Shown: positions 26,069 to 36,447, numbered from the stretch's first letter. The stretch: 64,000 bases of DNA from Desulfitobacterium dehalogenans ATCC 51507 (GCF_000243155.2 NC_018017.1:3720001-3784000); one strand, 5' to 3'. Translations and numbers: made by a program. The notes: generated from the letters alone by a model not told the origin.

Positions 26069-26332
26069 CTACCACTTCCTAGCTAGATAGTAACCACCCA
26101 ATGCCCCTATAACCGTAGCAAAGGTGATATTCAGACGGAATCCAAATGAAAAGGTGATAAAAAAGAAGTCTAAATAGGTATGAGAAGGGAAATCGATGAC
26201 GGCTGGGCGCAGAAAAGGTGCTAAGAAAGCTATTTTTTCGAACCCATAGCCTATTAATGTTCCAATGGCCGCCCCTGACAAAATAAGAAGTATGGTACGG
26301 CCTGCCCCCGAATTAGTTCGACCTGCCGGCAT
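26069..26332 (-). CDS. Small DUF4321-type membrane protein
   Basis: An 87-residue protein with two hydrophobic helices, near residues 13-30 and 62-82, the second ending GALGGYYLARKW. This pattern is found in DUF4321 proteins next to maf in clostridia; function unknown. ATG 26332 is chosen because AAAGGGGGC lies just before it; an upstream in-frame ATG at 26353 has no such site. It ends 1 bp before the maf start and shares its operon. Confidence 0.8.
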   Translation of the reverse strand: MPAGRTNSGAGRTILLILSGAAIGTLIGYGFEKIAFLAPFLRPAVIDFPSHTYLDFFFITFSFGFRLNITFATVIGALGGYYLARKW

Positions 26333-26479
26333 AGTTTGCCCCCTTTCACCCATAGAAATGTAGCCAGGGCACTGTTGCTCCTGGCTGATTTTTCGACACT
26401 TTTTAGTTTAGCATTTCGACTAATAATACGCAAGGGGACGGGCGGGCAAAAATATTAACTTAATATTAATAATTTACCA

Positions 26480-27907
26480 TTAATGACCACGAGGAAGCAT
26501 TCCTCTAAGTAACTCTGAGCCACTAATACCTGGTTCGGTCATTTCGTAAGGATTCAAAATAATATCCAGCTCCTCAGGGGTCAAAAGTCCTCTTTCAAGG
26601 ACAATCTCTCTCACCGGGCGACCGGTCACGATGGCTTCCTTGGCGATCCGGGAGGCAACCTCGTATCCTACATGAGGATTGATTGCAGTGACTACACCCA
26701 CACTGTTTTCAACCAGGTCACGGCAACGCTCCACATTGGCGGTTATCCCATCCACACAGCGCTCTTTAAAGACTTTGATAACATTTCGGAGTATATCCAG
26801 GGATTGGAGCAGATTGAAGACCACTACGGGCTCCATCACGTTGAGCTCCAGTTGTCCGGCACCACAGGCTAAAGCTATTGTAAAATCATTTCCTTGAACT
26901 TGGAAAGATACCTGATTGACCACCTCAGCCATAACGGGATTGACTTTTCCTGGCATAATGGAAGAACCCGGCTGCATGGCAGGAAGATTAATCTCTCCAA
27001 AACCTGTTCTAGGACCAGAAGCCATCAGCCGTAAGTCATTGGCAATCTTAGAGAGGTTGACCGCCAAGGTTTTAAGTGCACCGGATACCTCTAAAAATGC
27101 ATCGGTGTTCTGTGTAGCATCCACTAGATTATCCGCTCGTAAAAGAGGCAATCCCGTAATCTTCTTCAGATTCTCGGAGACTCTCTCTATATAAACCGGA
27201 TCAGCATTCAGCCCAGTACCCACGGCTGTTGCGCCCATATTGACAATGTGCAAGGACCTCGACGCTTCATCGATCCGGCGAATATCTCTCTTCAGCATTT
27301 GTGCATAGGCTGCAAATTCCTGTCCTAAGCGAATGGGAACCGCATCTTGAAGATGGGTTCTCCCCATCTTGATGACTCCGTCAAACTCCTTGGCCTTCTC
27401 TTGGAAAGCACCCTTTAACTCGTTTAAAGCATAAAGAAGATCATCGGCCACATTAAGGCAAGCAATACGGATGGCCGTAGGGAAAACATCATTGGTACTT
27501 TGAGCCATATTGACATGGACATTGGGATGAACCCGGGAATAGTCCCCTTTTTGTCCTCCCAAAATCTCTATAGCCCGATTAGCGATCACTTCATTGGCAT
27601 TCATATTGATGGAAGTCCCTGCTCCCCCCTGAATGACATCCACCACAAAATGATCATTAAAGACACCTTCTGCAACTTCCATCGAAGCTTTGATTACGGA
27701 CTCGCCGACCACACGGTTCAAAGAACCGATGTCCATATTGGCCTGGGCAGCTGCAGCCTTAACCAGACCTAAGGCGCGTATTAATTCATGGTGAGCCCGA
27801 TATCCCGTAATAGGGAAGTTCTCAATAGCTCTTAACGTTTGAATTCCATAATAAACATCTTCCGGTACTTCCATAATTCCAAGCAGGTCTTTTTCCTTAC
27901 GTAACAT
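26480..27907 (-). CDS. aspA: Aspartate ammonia-lyase
   Basis: Converts aspartate to fumarate and ammonia, feeding fumarate to anaerobic respiration or reductive metabolism. 475 residues, with the fumarase/aspartase signature GSSIMPGKVNP near residues 318-328, preceded by GRTHLQDAVPIRLGQEF. The N-terminal EVPEDVYYGIQTLRAIENFPI separates it from fumarase C. ATG 27907 follows AGAGGAGAT. It lies just after rex, whose terminator separates them; NADH-linked control by Rex is possible but no operator was seen. Confidence 0.95.
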   Translation of the reverse strand: MLRKEKDLLGIMEVPEDVYYGIQTLRAIENFPITGYRAHHELIRALGLVKAAAAQANMDIGSLNRVVGESVIKASMEVAEGVFNDHFVVDVIQGGAGTSINMNANEVIANRAIEILGGQKGDYSRVHPNVHVNMAQSTNDVFPTAIRIACLNVADDLLYALNELKGAFQEKAKEFDGVIKMGRTHLQDAVPIRLGQEFAAYAQMLKRDIRRIDEASRSLHIVNMGATAVGTGLNADPVYIERVSENLKKITGLPLLRADNLVDATQNTDAFLEVSGALKTLAVNLSKIANDLRLMASGPRTGFGEINLPAMQPGSSIMPGKVNPVMAEVVNQVSFQVQGNDFTIALACGAGQLELNVMEPVVVFNLLQSLDILRNVIKVFKERCVDGITANVERCRDLVENSVGVVTAINPHVGYEVASRIAKEAIVTGRPVREIVLERGLLTPEELDIILNPYEMTEPGISGSELLRGMLPRGH

Positions 27908-27961
27908 AATATCTCCTCTTTTACGGATTGATTTATGAGAAACATAATCATCATGATAAGG

Positions 27962-27990
27962 AAAAAGTAAGACACTGCTGCCTTACTTTT
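27962..27990 (-). terminator. Terminator of rex
   Basis: Minus strand AAAAGTAAG-loop-CTTACTTTTT, between rex and aspA. Confidence 0.75.
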
Positions 27991-28065
27991 CGGGAATCTA
28001 CATTTTATATTCTCATCTACAAAGTTTCCTATGCACAAATATCCATAAGATTGGGACAATTCTTC

Positions 28066-28698
28066 TTAAGAGCGGCGGGTTCCCACATTAAATGTCAGCA
28101 CTTCCAAATTCACAGCTAAGTCCACATTTCTAAGTTCAACTTCCGGTGGGACATTGAGTACCACAGGGGCAAAGTTAAGAATGGCTTGAACCCCGGCACT
28201 AATAAGCTTATCAGCGATTTCCTGGGCATAGGGAGACGGTACGGAAATGATGCCAATCTGAGTCTTATTAGCTTTAGCTACTTCCTCGAGTCTATCCACC
28301 GGCAACACTTCTACGCCATTGACCGTGGTCCCGATTTTTTGGGGATCATTATCAAAAATACTAGTGATAATAAATCCACGCTCACGGAAGCCTTTGTATG
28401 TAGTCAGCGCTAAACCTAAGTTACCCATACCAACCAGACATACACTCCAATCCTGGCTTAAGCCAAGGATTTTCAAAATATGGCGGTGCAAGTCCTTAAC
28501 ATTATAACCCACACCACGAGTTCCGAATTCACCAAAGTATGCTAAATCCTTTCGAACTTGAGCTGGACTAACTCCAACTCCCTCTGCAATATCACCAGAA
28601 GATATCGTAACGATTCCTTTACGATCCACATCTGTTAAATGACGTGAATAGACTGAAAGACGTATAATCGTTGCCTCTGGGATTTTAAGTGTTTTCAA
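28066..28698 (-). CDS. rex: Redox-sensing transcriptional repressor Rex
   Basis: Senses the NADH/NAD+ ratio and represses fermentation and anaerobic respiration genes. 210 residues: winged-helix domain (1-80, with [28 protein letters not shown]) and Rossmann domain with [10 protein letters not shown]. The frame extends to a TTG at 28716, but TTG at 28698 has GGGGG six bases upstream and is preferred. Its target set may include the molybdoenzyme site at 1278-1295. Confidence 0.95.
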   Translation of the reverse strand: MKTLKIPEATIIRLSVYSRHLTDVDRKGIVTISSGDIAEGVGVSPAQVRKDLAYFGEFGTRGVGYNVKDLHRHILKILGLSQDWSVCLVGMGNLGLALTTYKGFRERGFIITSIFDNDPQKIGTTVNGVEVLPVDRLEEVAKANKTQIGIISVPSPYAQEIADKLISAGVQAILNFAPVVLNVPPEVELRNVDLAVNLEVLTFNVGTRRS

Positions 28699-28758
28699 GC
28701 TAATCCCCCGTTTCAATTTCCTTAAATTTTAAATGATAATAATAATTAGCGTAAGTAC

Positions 28759-28787
28759 ATTATATCACTAGGCTTTAATGTTAACAA
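28759..28787 (-). promoter_or_regulatory. Promoter of rex
   Basis: Minus strand TTGTTA (28782-28787), 17-bp spacer, TATAAT (28759-28764). The -35 overlaps TTGTTAA, a Rex half-site, but the second half is not recognisable, so autoregulation is only suggested. Confidence 0.65.
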
Positions 28788-28823
28788 ATGGATTTTATAA
28801 ACTATTTAAAACAAAAAATATAT

Positions 28824-29504
28824 TTATTTTTGAAGCATCTCTAAGGTATTAAGATACTCACCATAGAGGTTCAATGACATCATTTTTCGCAGGTCCACCG
28901 GTAAAGTTCTTTCGGCCTTAATCGATAATCTTGAAACCTCGTATAGATTAATTAAAGCACGAGGTGTCAAAACCATAAGGTTCTCAAACTCTGAAAGCCT
29001 GCTTTCCCGGTCAGTATAAGGTGTCTTCAAAAAGGTATTGACTCCCTCAAGAACCTTGGCCGTCTGAATTGCTCCTGTACCACGAATACGAAAAGCACGT
29101 TCAGGGCTGGTAACTGATTTAGGAATAGAAACAACTCCACCCTCTTTCAACAATTCTTGAATAGGAAGCACTTCCTCCTTAGAGTAGGCAAAACCTACTC
29201 CGACAATAAATGGATCTCTCGAGATAATTTGGGCATCCCAGCCTAATTGCTGCAATTCCTCCTTTTCCCTGAGAGCATTGCTTTCGGAGTTAAATACCCC
29301 CGTTTGACATGTCCAAAACTCTATTGTGTCCAAAGTTAGAAAAAACTCGTTCTGATCCACAGGACTCGGGGAAGGTATGTCTGGACCCCTGGGTTGTGTG
29401 ACTAACTTAACATAAGTATACCCAAAAAACCAGGTCATCCATACAATGACAGCACAACCAATTAGTCCTATTCCCTTATTAATCCAGGGATTATATTTAT
29501 ACAT
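28824..29504 (-). CDS. Membrane-anchored SPOR-domain-like protein, possible SpoIIB analogue
   Basis: 226 residues with a short cytoplasmic N-terminus, one membrane span (about 10-32), a proline-rich linker and a region resembling a SPOR domain (WTCQTGVFNSESNALREKEEL...ISRDPFIVGVGFA). SPOR domains bind peptidoglycan stripped of stem peptides at septa. In Bacillus the SPOR protein SpoIIB is encoded next to maf, and this gene lies a few genes before maf here, which hints at a similar sporulation-septum role. ATG 29504 has GGAGG 8 nt upstream; the longer frame to 29531 is rejected. Confidence 0.65.
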   Translation of the reverse strand: MYKYNPWINKGIGLIGCAVIVWMTWFFGYTYVKLVTQPRGPDIPSPSPVDQNEFFLTLDTIEFWTCQTGVFNSESNALREKEELQQLGWDAQIISRDPFIVGVGFAYSKEEVLPIQELLKEGGVVSIPKSVTSPERAFRIRGTGAIQTAKVLEGVNTFLKTPYTDRESRLSEFENLMVLTPRALINLYEVSRLSIKAERTLPVDLRKMMSLNLYGEYLNTLEMLQK

Positions 29505-29737
29505 ACTATCATCCTCCATAATAGCTGTCAACTTCTCCGCTTCACAAAAGCACCCGATTCAATAACATTTAACAAAAACTTCATATTCTTTCGGACAACC
29601 TAAGCTAGTATCACTTTATGTACAAAAAGCGCTTATCATGCCTATTAAAGAGACCTGCACTCAAAAATCAAAAACCGTCGTGCTATATAGATTAGCAATT
29701 TATTAATATTTTATTAACAATTAATAATAATTAATAA

Positions 29738-29793
29738 TAAAAGGAACCTTACGGTCCCTTTAAAAATCTATAGAATAATAATATTTCTATAGC
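29738..29793 (-). terminator. Tandem terminators after pit
   Basis: First hairpin CTATAGAA-loop-TTCTATAG then ATTTTT, overlapping the pit stop codon; second AAAGGGACC-GTAA-GGTTCCTTTT directly after it. Confidence 0.82.
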
Positions 29794-30794
29794 ACTAATG
29801 TTATAAGTTTGTAGCACAAAAATGAGGTTATAGCCGCTGTAGGAATCGTTACCACCCAGGCAATGAGCATTTGCTGGGCTACTCCCCAACGCACGGCTGA
29901 TATACGCTTAGCACTCCCTACGCCCATGATTGAGCCGGAAACAACATGAGTAGTCGACACAGGTAAATGCAAACCCGGAAAGGCTGTAGCAGTCCAGATA
30001 ACAATAGAGGATGTCAAGTCTGCAGCAAATCCGTTGATAGGCTCCAGCTTAAATATCTTTCCGCCCATGGTCCGAATAATCTTCCATCCCCCTGCAGCAG
30101 TACCTAAAGCCATCGCCAAAGCACAAGCAAATTTTACCCATAAAGCCGGATTAAGATTGGATGGATCTTGTAGACCTGACGCTATAAGGGCCATGGTAAT
30201 AATACCCATGGACTTTTGAGCGTCATTGGAACCATGATTAAACGCCAGCAACCCGGCAGAAAGCACCTGCATCTTGCGAAACCCCTGGTTGACTTTAGAA
30301 GGTGCGACCTTACCGAAAATAAGATATAAAGTTTTCATAATAATAAAACCTAAAATAATACCAAAAATGGGGGAAATCAATAAGGCTGCAACTATCTTCA
30401 TTATCCCTTGAACCTGCAGCACTCCGAAGCCTACTTTAGATACAGCGGCTCCAATCATTCCTCCGATAATAGCATGCGAGGAACTGCTGGGGATTCCAAA
30501 ATACCAGGTGGCTAAGTTCCAAAATATCGCTCCTATGAGAGCTGCGATTACAATTTCCTGAGTAACAAATTCAGGATTTACAATATCTTTGGCAATGGTC
30601 TGAGCTACTCCTGTACTAACTAATGCTCCAACAAAATTGAGTATTGCCGCAATTATTATTGCCCTTTTTGGAGTGAGAGCACGAGTAGACACACTTGTCG
30701 CAATAGCGTTAGCCGTATCGTGGAAACCGTTAATGTAATCAAAAGCCAGCGCGAAAAATACGACAACAATGAGTAACGCACTGGAACTAATCAT
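29787..30794 (-). CDS. pit: Low-affinity inorganic phosphate transporter, PiT family
   Basis: Cation-coupled phosphate uptake across the cytoplasmic membrane. 335 residues with multiple membrane spans and the two PiT signatures GFHDTANAIATSVSTRA (residues about 23-39) and FNHGSNDAQKSMGI in the second half. It overlaps the upstream DUF47 gene by 8 nt, a coupling seen across bacteria. Probably under PhoP control through the shared promoter. Confidence 0.94.
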   Translation of the reverse strand: MISSSALLIVVVFFALAFDYINGFHDTANAIATSVSTRALTPKRAIIIAAILNFVGALVSTGVAQTIAKDIVNPEFVTQEIVIAALIGAIFWNLATWYFGIPSSSSHAIIGGMIGAAVSKVGFGVLQVQGIMKIVAALLISPIFGIILGFIIMKTLYLIFGKVAPSKVNQGFRKMQVLSAGLLAFNHGSNDAQKSMGIITMALIASGLQDPSNLNPALWVKFACALAMALGTAAGGWKIIRTMGGKIFKLEPINGFAADLTSSIVIWTATAFPGLHLPVSTTHVVSGSIMGVGSAKRISAVRWGVAQQMLIAWVVTIPTAAITSFLCYKLITLVL

Positions 30795-31413
30795 ACTTCA
30801 ATACAACTCCTTTGAGGAGGTCTGCGATTTCCTCACACTGATCCAGTGTATCCTCTAAGTGTTCAAGGATTTCTTTCCACTTAATGATCTCAATAGCGTC
30901 CTTCTCTTGCTCAAACAGCCGGGCCACTTCTTGGCGATATAAGCTGTCCCCTACTGATTCAAGACGATAAACTTCTTCTGTAGCCGCCAGAATTTCGCTC
31001 TTTTTAAAGTGAATACTGTTCAAACAGCAAAAAGCGGTCTTCAGCTGTTCTGTGGCTTTAACAATAGTACGAACAATTTCCTGGGCTCCGATGGAGGGCT
31101 TTTTCGTATGGTAAAGAACCATGCGCTCTACTGCGCCTTGACTTAAGTCCACGATATCGTCAAGGTTTTGGGCTAAGGTATAGATATCTTCACGATCCAA
31201 TGGGGTGATAAGGGTCGAATTCAAACGGTCCACAATCTCTGTGGTAATCTTGTCCGCTCGATGCTCAAGATCATGCATCATTTCAGCCTCTGCATCAGAG
31301 ACAGAATTCTGACAAATCAGCCCTTCAAGCTTTTTTGTCGTGATGCAGGCTACTTCTGCACTTTCCCTGAACAAGGCGTAAAATTTGTCTTCTTTTGAAG
31401 ATAAGCCAAACAT
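30787..31413 (-). CDS. DUF47 / PhoU-like partner of the Pit transporter
   Basis: 208 residues, all helical, of the DUF47 family related to PhoU, which modulates phosphate transport. Features include MMHDLEHRADKITTEIVDRLN and LITPLDREDIYTLAQNLDDIVDLSQGAVERM. ATG 31413 follows GGAGG. First gene of the DUF47-pit operon. Confidence 0.92.
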   Translation of the reverse strand: MFGLSSKEDKFYALFRESAEVACITTKKLEGLICQNSVSDAEAEMMHDLEHRADKITTEIVDRLNSTLITPLDREDIYTLAQNLDDIVDLSQGAVERMVLYHTKKPSIGAQEIVRTIVKATEQLKTAFCCLNSIHFKKSEILAATEEVYRLESVGDSLYRQEVARLFEQEKDAIEIIKWKEILEHLEDTLDQCEEIADLLKGVVLKYD

Positions 31414-31452
31414 GTTCTTTCCTCCAGTCGTTTTGCATGGAATTCCTGTAGT

Positions 31453-31495
31453 ATTGTAGCAAATTTTTTAACCGCCATTGTTAAGTTTCTGTTAA
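31453..31495 (-). promoter_or_regulatory. Promoter of DUF47-pit with PhoP-box-like repeats
   Basis: On the minus strand three TTAACA-like units occur in line: TTAACA (31490-31495), TTAACA (31479-31484) and TTAAAA (31466-31471), 11 and 13 bp apart. They cover the -35 area, where no good -35 hexamer exists, before a -10 TACAAT (31453-31458). Firmicutes PhoP binds TT(A/T)ACA repeats 11 bp apart, so phosphate-starvation activation is likely. Confidence 0.55.
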
Positions 31496-31546
31496 ATTTT
31501 TTACATAATCGTAATAAAACTTGACTATTACTTGTATAAGTTCTTT

Positions 31547-32926
31547 CTATACTTTGTGCAAAACATCCAGTAAAGCCTGCCTTGCTTCCGCAATCATATA
31601 GAGGGATCCCGTGACACATAACATATCCTCTTTATCCAGTCGCTGGAAAGCTTCTTCGACTGCTAGACGAGGCTCTTCAATGGTCAGGACAGGCTTCCCT
31701 CTTTCTTTGACTAACTCATGGAGATACTCCCAATTTCCGGATCTCGGAGAATTGGGCTTGGTAATGATTACCTCATCTGCCAAAGGGACGAGGATATCCA
31801 CAACTTTTTCCCGCTCCTTATCTCCCAGCATCCCAAGGCAAAGAACTAAGCGCCGGCGCTGAAAAACTTCCAATGCCTTTGCCAAAGCATTAGCTCCATC
31901 CACATTGTGTGCTCCATCAATAAGTACCTTCGGCTTCAGGGAAAGCAACTCCAAGCGACCAGGCCAAACTGCTGTACGAAGTCCCTCATAAATATTTCTT
32001 CGCTCTAGGTTCATTCCACATTCGAACTTCAAAAGCTCACAGACTGTAACAGCAGTAGCAGCATTGACCACTTGATGCTCTCCGACAAGACGTAAACGCA
32101 GTTTCTTATAAGCTCCTCGGAGCCCAATCAAATCAAATTCTTGCTCCAATTCCCCGCTCCAGCGGATCTCCCAACGTACATCATCGCCCACCACCCATAA
32201 GGGAGAGTTTACCTCTTGTGCCTTCTCACGAATGACTTTCAAAGCCTCAGAACGATTAGCCGCCGTTACGGTAATAGCACCCGCTTTGATAATTCCGGCC
32301 TTCACACGGGCAATTTCCTCATAGGTTTCACCCAGATAATCCATATGGTCCATACCCACATTGGTTATCACAGAAATCAGGGGCTTGACCACATTCGTAG
32401 AATCAATGGCGCCACCTAAACCGACCTCTAAGAGAACTAAGTCCACTTTTTGGTCTGCAAAATACATCAATGCCATAGCCGTATTCACTTCAAACTCCGT
32501 AGGATGTTCCACACCCTTTTGCACAAGTTCTTCCAGATGAGGGCGAAGAGTCTGAACCAGGCGGGTGACTTCACCTTTAGGAATCATCTCACCATTAATA
32601 GTTATCCGTTCTCTATAATCATGAAGATGAGGAGATGTAAACACCCCGACCCGATATCCGGCATCTTCGAGGATCTCAGCTATCATCATGGTGGTAGATC
32701 CTTTTCCATTGGTACCTCCGATATGAACGACCTTGAGGCGTTCTTCCGGATTACCCACACGTTTCAGCAGCTCCTCAATCCGGCCCAATCCAAAGTTCAT
32801 ACCAAATTTCGTGAGGTTAACCAGATAATCCTTAGCTTCCTGGTATTCAAGATCTAAGGGGGACACCTCTTTCTGGTCTCCCTTTAATTCATATTCAGTT
32901 ATCTCGGTCATCTCCTTATTCCCCAC
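31547..32926 (-). CDS. folC: Folylpolyglutamate synthase / dihydrofolate synthase
   Basis: Adds glutamate to folates. 459 residues; the P-loop IGGTNGKGSTTMM (about residues 69-81), DLVLLEVGLGGAIDSTNVV and LIDGAHNVDGANALAKAL are Mur-ligase-type signatures. GTG 32926 follows AAAGGAGG. Usually placed directly after valS in Firmicutes; here a 496-bp gap holding a dispersed repeat separates them. Confidence 0.95.
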   Translation of the reverse strand: MGNKEMTEITEYELKGDQKEVSPLDLEYQEAKDYLVNLTKFGMNFGLGRIEELLKRVGNPEERLKVVHIGGTNGKGSTTMMIAEILEDAGYRVGVFTSPHLHDYRERITINGEMIPKGEVTRLVQTLRPHLEELVQKGVEHPTEFEVNTAMALMYFADQKVDLVLLEVGLGGAIDSTNVVKPLISVITNVGMDHMDYLGETYEEIARVKAGIIKAGAITVTAANRSEALKVIREKAQEVNSPLWVVGDDVRWEIRWSGELEQEFDLIGLRGAYKKLRLRLVGEHQVVNAATAVTVCELLKFECGMNLERRNIYEGLRTAVWPGRLELLSLKPKVLIDGAHNVDGANALAKALEVFQRRRLVLCLGMLGDKEREKVVDILVPLADEVIITKPNSPRSGNWEYLHELVKERGKPVLTIEEPRLAVEEAFQRLDKEDMLCVTGSLYMIAEARQALLDVLHKV

Positions 32927-33104
32927 TTCTATGTCCTCCTTTGAATCTTTCTATTGCTGATATGTCCTTCTCCATTCATCTTAAACACAGGGGTACATGG
33001 TTATTATGCACATCTCTGCTATGCGGTAATTCCCTATAAAGGATGGTTTTCCTGCAATTTTTGCAGAAGATTTTCAAGAGTTGGCGGTGGCTTTGTAAGA
33101 GGTT

Positions 33105-33290
33105 GTCTCCAGGATTCTGCTTTCAGCGTTCACTCTATAAGCTGCGCGGAGGAATCTAATCGCTCAAGTCCTCCGCTCCGTCGGGTGCCCGCCCAAATCG
33201 CTCCTGCTCAATGGGCGGTTGGAAACTTGAGCGTTAGAACAGCTGCGCGCAGCTTACTGAGTGACCGGTGCAAAGTAAAATCCTGGAGAC
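33105..33290. repeat. Inverted-repeat-bounded element, copy C (most complete)
   Basis: Terminal inverted repeats of 19 bp with two mismatches: GTCTCCAGGATTCTGCTTT at the left, AAAGTAAAATCCTGGAGAC at the right. The similarity of the two arms continues inward: GTTCACTCTATAAGCTGCGCGG on the left against GGTCACTCAGTAAGCTGCGCGC on the right (inverted), then CGCTCAAG. The centre is a hairpin CCGCCCA-loop-TGGGCGG. The 32927-33104 sequence to its left shows no gene. Confidence 0.8.
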
Positions 33291-33326
33291 CCTTTGATTA
33301 CTGAACGTCCAAGCAAGCATCCATGA

Positions 33327-33365
33327 AAAAGGCATGCCAACCTCACTAGAAGCCAGCATGCCTTC
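33327..33365 (-). terminator. Terminator of valS
   Basis: Minus strand AAGGCATGC-loop-GCATGCCTTTTTC, 58 bp past the valS stop. Confidence 0.88.
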
Positions 33366-33422
33366 ACTTTCATCTCACTATTCGCCCCGCTTAAAGCTCC
33401 TCAAAGGAACACCAACCGAGCC

Positions 33423-36068
33423 TTACGCCTCTTTCAACTCCACCAGGCGAACCCTCAATGCAGCGATCCGCCCATTGATCCCTTCCAGCTTCTCCCGCTC
33501 CTTAGCAACGACTTGCTCCGGCGCTTTCGCTACAAAGCCCTGGTTGTTGAGCTTTCCTTCCAAACGACTTTGCTCTTGCTGGGCCTGGGCAATTTCCTTT
33601 TCAACCCGGGCGATTTCTTTGTCCAGATCCAATAGTCCGCGCAAGGGAAGATAAACTTCTACTCCCTCAAGAACAGCACTGGCAGCCTGAGCAGGCTTGA
33701 CTTCCAGACTTGGGACTACATCCACAGTAGAACCACCTGCTAACAGCCGAATACTTTCCCGGCCTAATTCCAGAACCTCAAAAGCAGCCTTCTCAGGTGC
33801 GACCAAGATGATTTCGGCTTTTTTACCCGGCTGAACACTCATCTCCGCCCGGATATTCCGAACCGCTTTGATCACATCCATAATTTGGTTCATCTGTTTC
33901 TCAATGTCATCCTCCCGATAGCCTTCTACCTTTGGCCAGGACTGGATCATAATGCTCTCCCCTGAGGTAGGAAGATTGTGCCAGATTTCCTCCGTGACGA
34001 AGGGCATATAGGGATGGAGCAGTCTCATGGTACCTTCCAGAACTTCCAGAAGTATGGATTGAACCGTATGACGGGCTTCTGGGTGCTCCTTATCATAGAG
34101 GCGGCCTTTAGCCAGTTCAATATACCAATCACAGAACTCATTCCAAATAAACTCATAGAGAAGACGGGCTGCTTCACCCAGATCAAACTGTTCTAAGGCA
34201 TCCGTTACTTGACCTACAGTCTTTTCATAACGGGAAAGAATCCAGCGGTCCTCAAGTTTCAGCTGGCCACGGGGGCTTTCCTCATAATCCTGAAGATTAA
34301 GAAGAACAAAACGAGAAGCATTCCAAATCTTATTAGCAAAGTTCCGGGTCGCCTCCAAGCGTTCCGGATGAAAACGCAAATCATTGCCCGGAGTGTTGCC
34401 TGTAATCAGCATGAAACGCAGGGTATCCGCACCGTATTGGTCAATGACCTCCAGAGGGTCCACCCCATTGCCTAAGGATTTGCTCATCTTCCTGCCTTGA
34501 GCATCTAGAACCAGGCCATGAATCATGACTTTTTGGAAAGGCACATCCTTCATAAATTCCAGACCCATGAAGACCATACGGGCAACCCAGAAAAAGATGA
34601 TGTCCCGTCCGGTTACGAGAACGGAAGTGGGATAGAACTGCTTAAGCTCGGGAGTTTTCTCTGGCCACCCCATGGTTGAGAAAGGCCATAACCCTGAAGA
34701 GAACCAAGTATCCAAAACATCGGGATCCTGAACAATATGCTTGGATCCGCATTGCGGACAGGTCTCTGGATCTTCTTTAGCACAAATCTCCGCCCCGCAA
34801 TCTTCACAGTACCAGACAGGAATCCGATGCCCCCACCAAAGCTGACGAGATATACACCAATCCCGGATATTTTCCAGCCAACCCAGATAGATTTTGGCAA
34901 AACGCTCGGGCACAAATTCCATGATCCCTTCCCGTACCGCTTCCATAGCCGGTTTGGCCAAGGGTTCCATCTTAACAAACCATTGTTTGCTGACCATGGG
35001 CTCCACCACCGTGGAGCAGCGATAGCATTCCCCTACGGCATGCTGATGGCTGTCTACCTTGACCAGCACACCCTGTGCCTCAAGATCCTTGACAATCTCT
35101 TTCCGGGCAGCATAGCGTTCCATTCCTTTATATTTGCCGGCCTGTTCATTCATCTTGGCTTCCCGATCCATGACGGCGATGGAAGGAAGCTGATGACGCA
35201 AGCCCATTTCAAAGTCGTTAGGGTCATGGGCCGGCGTGATCTTTACCGCACCCGTCCCAAATTCCCGATCCACATAGTCATCGGCAATAATGGGGATTTC
35301 CCGGTTAGCCAAAGGCAGGATGATGGTTTTGCCCAGGAGATGCCGATATCTCTCATCCTCCGGATGAACTGCCACCGCAGTATCTCCCAGCATGGTTTCC
35401 GGACGTGTGGTGGCTACGACTAAATACTCGTCACTGTCTTTAATAGGATAGCGAAGGTGCCAAAGATGTCCTTCTCGATCCACATGCTCCACTTCAATAT
35501 CAGAAATAGTGGTATGGCAATGAGGACACCAGTTGACGATATAATTCCCCCGGTATATCAAGCCCTTATGATAAAGATCCACGAAGACTTCACGTACAGC
35601 CTTAGAGCATCCTTCATCCATAGTAAACCGCTCCCGCGACCAATCACAGGAGGCACCCAGCCGGCGAAGCTGCTGAGTAATTCGTCCTCCATATTCTTTC
35701 TTCCAGTCCCACACCCTATCCAGGAATTTTTCACGGCCAAGGGCATGCCGGTTGGTCCCTTCCTTGGCCAGCTGTTCTTCCACCTTTGCCTGAGTGGCAA
35801 TACCCGCATGGTCCGTACCAGGAAGCCATAAGGTATCGTAGCCCTGCATTCGTTTGAAACGGGTAAGGATATCCTGAATAGTACTATCGATGGCATGTCC
35901 AAGATGAAGGGCCCCAGTTACATTCGGCGGGGGCATGACGATACTAAAAGGCTTCTTCGTATTATCCACGTCCGCGTGGAAATACCCTTTCTCCTCCCAA
36001 TAGGGATACCATTTTCCCTCAACCCGACTTGGATCATATACCTTTTCCATTTTGAAATCCTCCGACAT
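33423..36068 (-). CDS. valS: Valyl-tRNA synthetase
   Basis: Charges tRNA-Val. 881 residues, full length: HIGH as HLGH near residue 54 ([14 protein letters not shown]), KMSKS as KMSKSLGNG near residue 527, and the C-terminal coiled coil (about 815-880) that contacts the tRNA. ATG 36068 follows AAAGGAG; an in-frame ATG at 36050 behind GGAGG is an alternative start. Controlled by a T-box leader. Confidence 0.97.
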   Translation of the reverse strand: MSEDFKMEKVYDPSRVEGKWYPYWEEKGYFHADVDNTKKPFSIVMPPPNVTGALHLGHAIDSTIQDILTRFKRMQGYDTLWLPGTDHAGIATQAKVEEQLAKEGTNRHALGREKFLDRVWDWKKEYGGRITQQLRRLGASCDWSRERFTMDEGCSKAVREVFVDLYHKGLIYRGNYIVNWCPHCHTTISDIEVEHVDREGHLWHLRYPIKDSDEYLVVATTRPETMLGDTAVAVHPEDERYRHLLGKTIILPLANREIPIIADDYVDREFGTGAVKITPAHDPNDFEMGLRHQLPSIAVMDREAKMNEQAGKYKGMERYAARKEIVKDLEAQGVLVKVDSHQHAVGECYRCSTVVEPMVSKQWFVKMEPLAKPAMEAVREGIMEFVPERFAKIYLGWLENIRDWCISRQLWWGHRIPVWYCEDCGAEICAKEDPETCPQCGSKHIVQDPDVLDTWFSSGLWPFSTMGWPEKTPELKQFYPTSVLVTGRDIIFFWVARMVFMGLEFMKDVPFQKVMIHGLVLDAQGRKMSKSLGNGVDPLEVIDQYGADTLRFMLITGNTPGNDLRFHPERLEATRNFANKIWNASRFVLLNLQDYEESPRGQLKLEDRWILSRYEKTVGQVTDALEQFDLGEAARLLYEFIWNEFCDWYIELAKGRLYDKEHPEARHTVQSILLEVLEGTMRLLHPYMPFVTEEIWHNLPTSGESIMIQSWPKVEGYREDDIEKQMNQIMDVIKAVRNIRAEMSVQPGKKAEIILVAPEKAAFEVLELGRESIRLLAGGSTVDVVPSLEVKPAQAASAVLEGVEVYLPLRGLLDLDKEIARVEKEIAQAQQEQSRLEGKLNNQGFVAKAPEQVVAKEREKLEGINGRIAALRVRLVELKEA

Positions 36069-36184
36069 GTGTAAGCGCTCCTTTCAAATATACAGACTCC
36101 CGAAGACACTGCCGCCCCACCGGTTGCCACGGTTGAAGACAGACTATCCCACTTATTCCTTAGCAGCATTCATAGCCATACAAC

Positions 36185-36420
36185 CAAAAAAGCCCTTCAT
36201 CCCATAAAGGACGAAAGACTCGCGGTACCACCTTTTTTCAAGAAGCCCTGCCTTCCAAGCAAAGTTCTTGCACTTTAATGCTATAACGGGCAAACCGTCA
36301 AGGACTACTCTGTTCATCCTTGCCCCTCCTGTACGACCCAAGTCTCCAAGCGGAAAAGACTCTCAGCAAGTGTCTTTCTCTCTGAACCGTTGGTTAACTT
36401 TTCCTCACACTCTTAGGGTT
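36185..36420 (-). promoter_or_regulatory. T-box leader of valS (valine specifier GTC)
   Basis: Minus strand AGAGAG motif near 36375-36381, specifier region TTGGGTCGTAC (GTC, Val), T-box AGGTGGTACCGCG at 36221-36233, and terminator CTTTCGTCC-loop-GGATGAAGGGC followed by six T. The bulge TGGT pairs with ACCA, fitting tRNA-Val with discriminator A. Confidence 0.95.
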
Positions 36421-36447
36421 TCATTACACTCAATTATAATATAATTT

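Noticed and set aside
27832-28059. 75-residue open frame overlapping the start of aspA
   Set aside because: Runs through the rex terminator and the aspA start in another frame.
31350-31619. 89-residue open frame spanning the folC end and the DUF47 start
   Set aside because: Covers the DUF47-pit promoter and has no coding signals.
34737-35423. 228-residue plus-strand open frame inside valS
   Set aside because: Shadow of the valS frame; valS itself is intact and clearly real.
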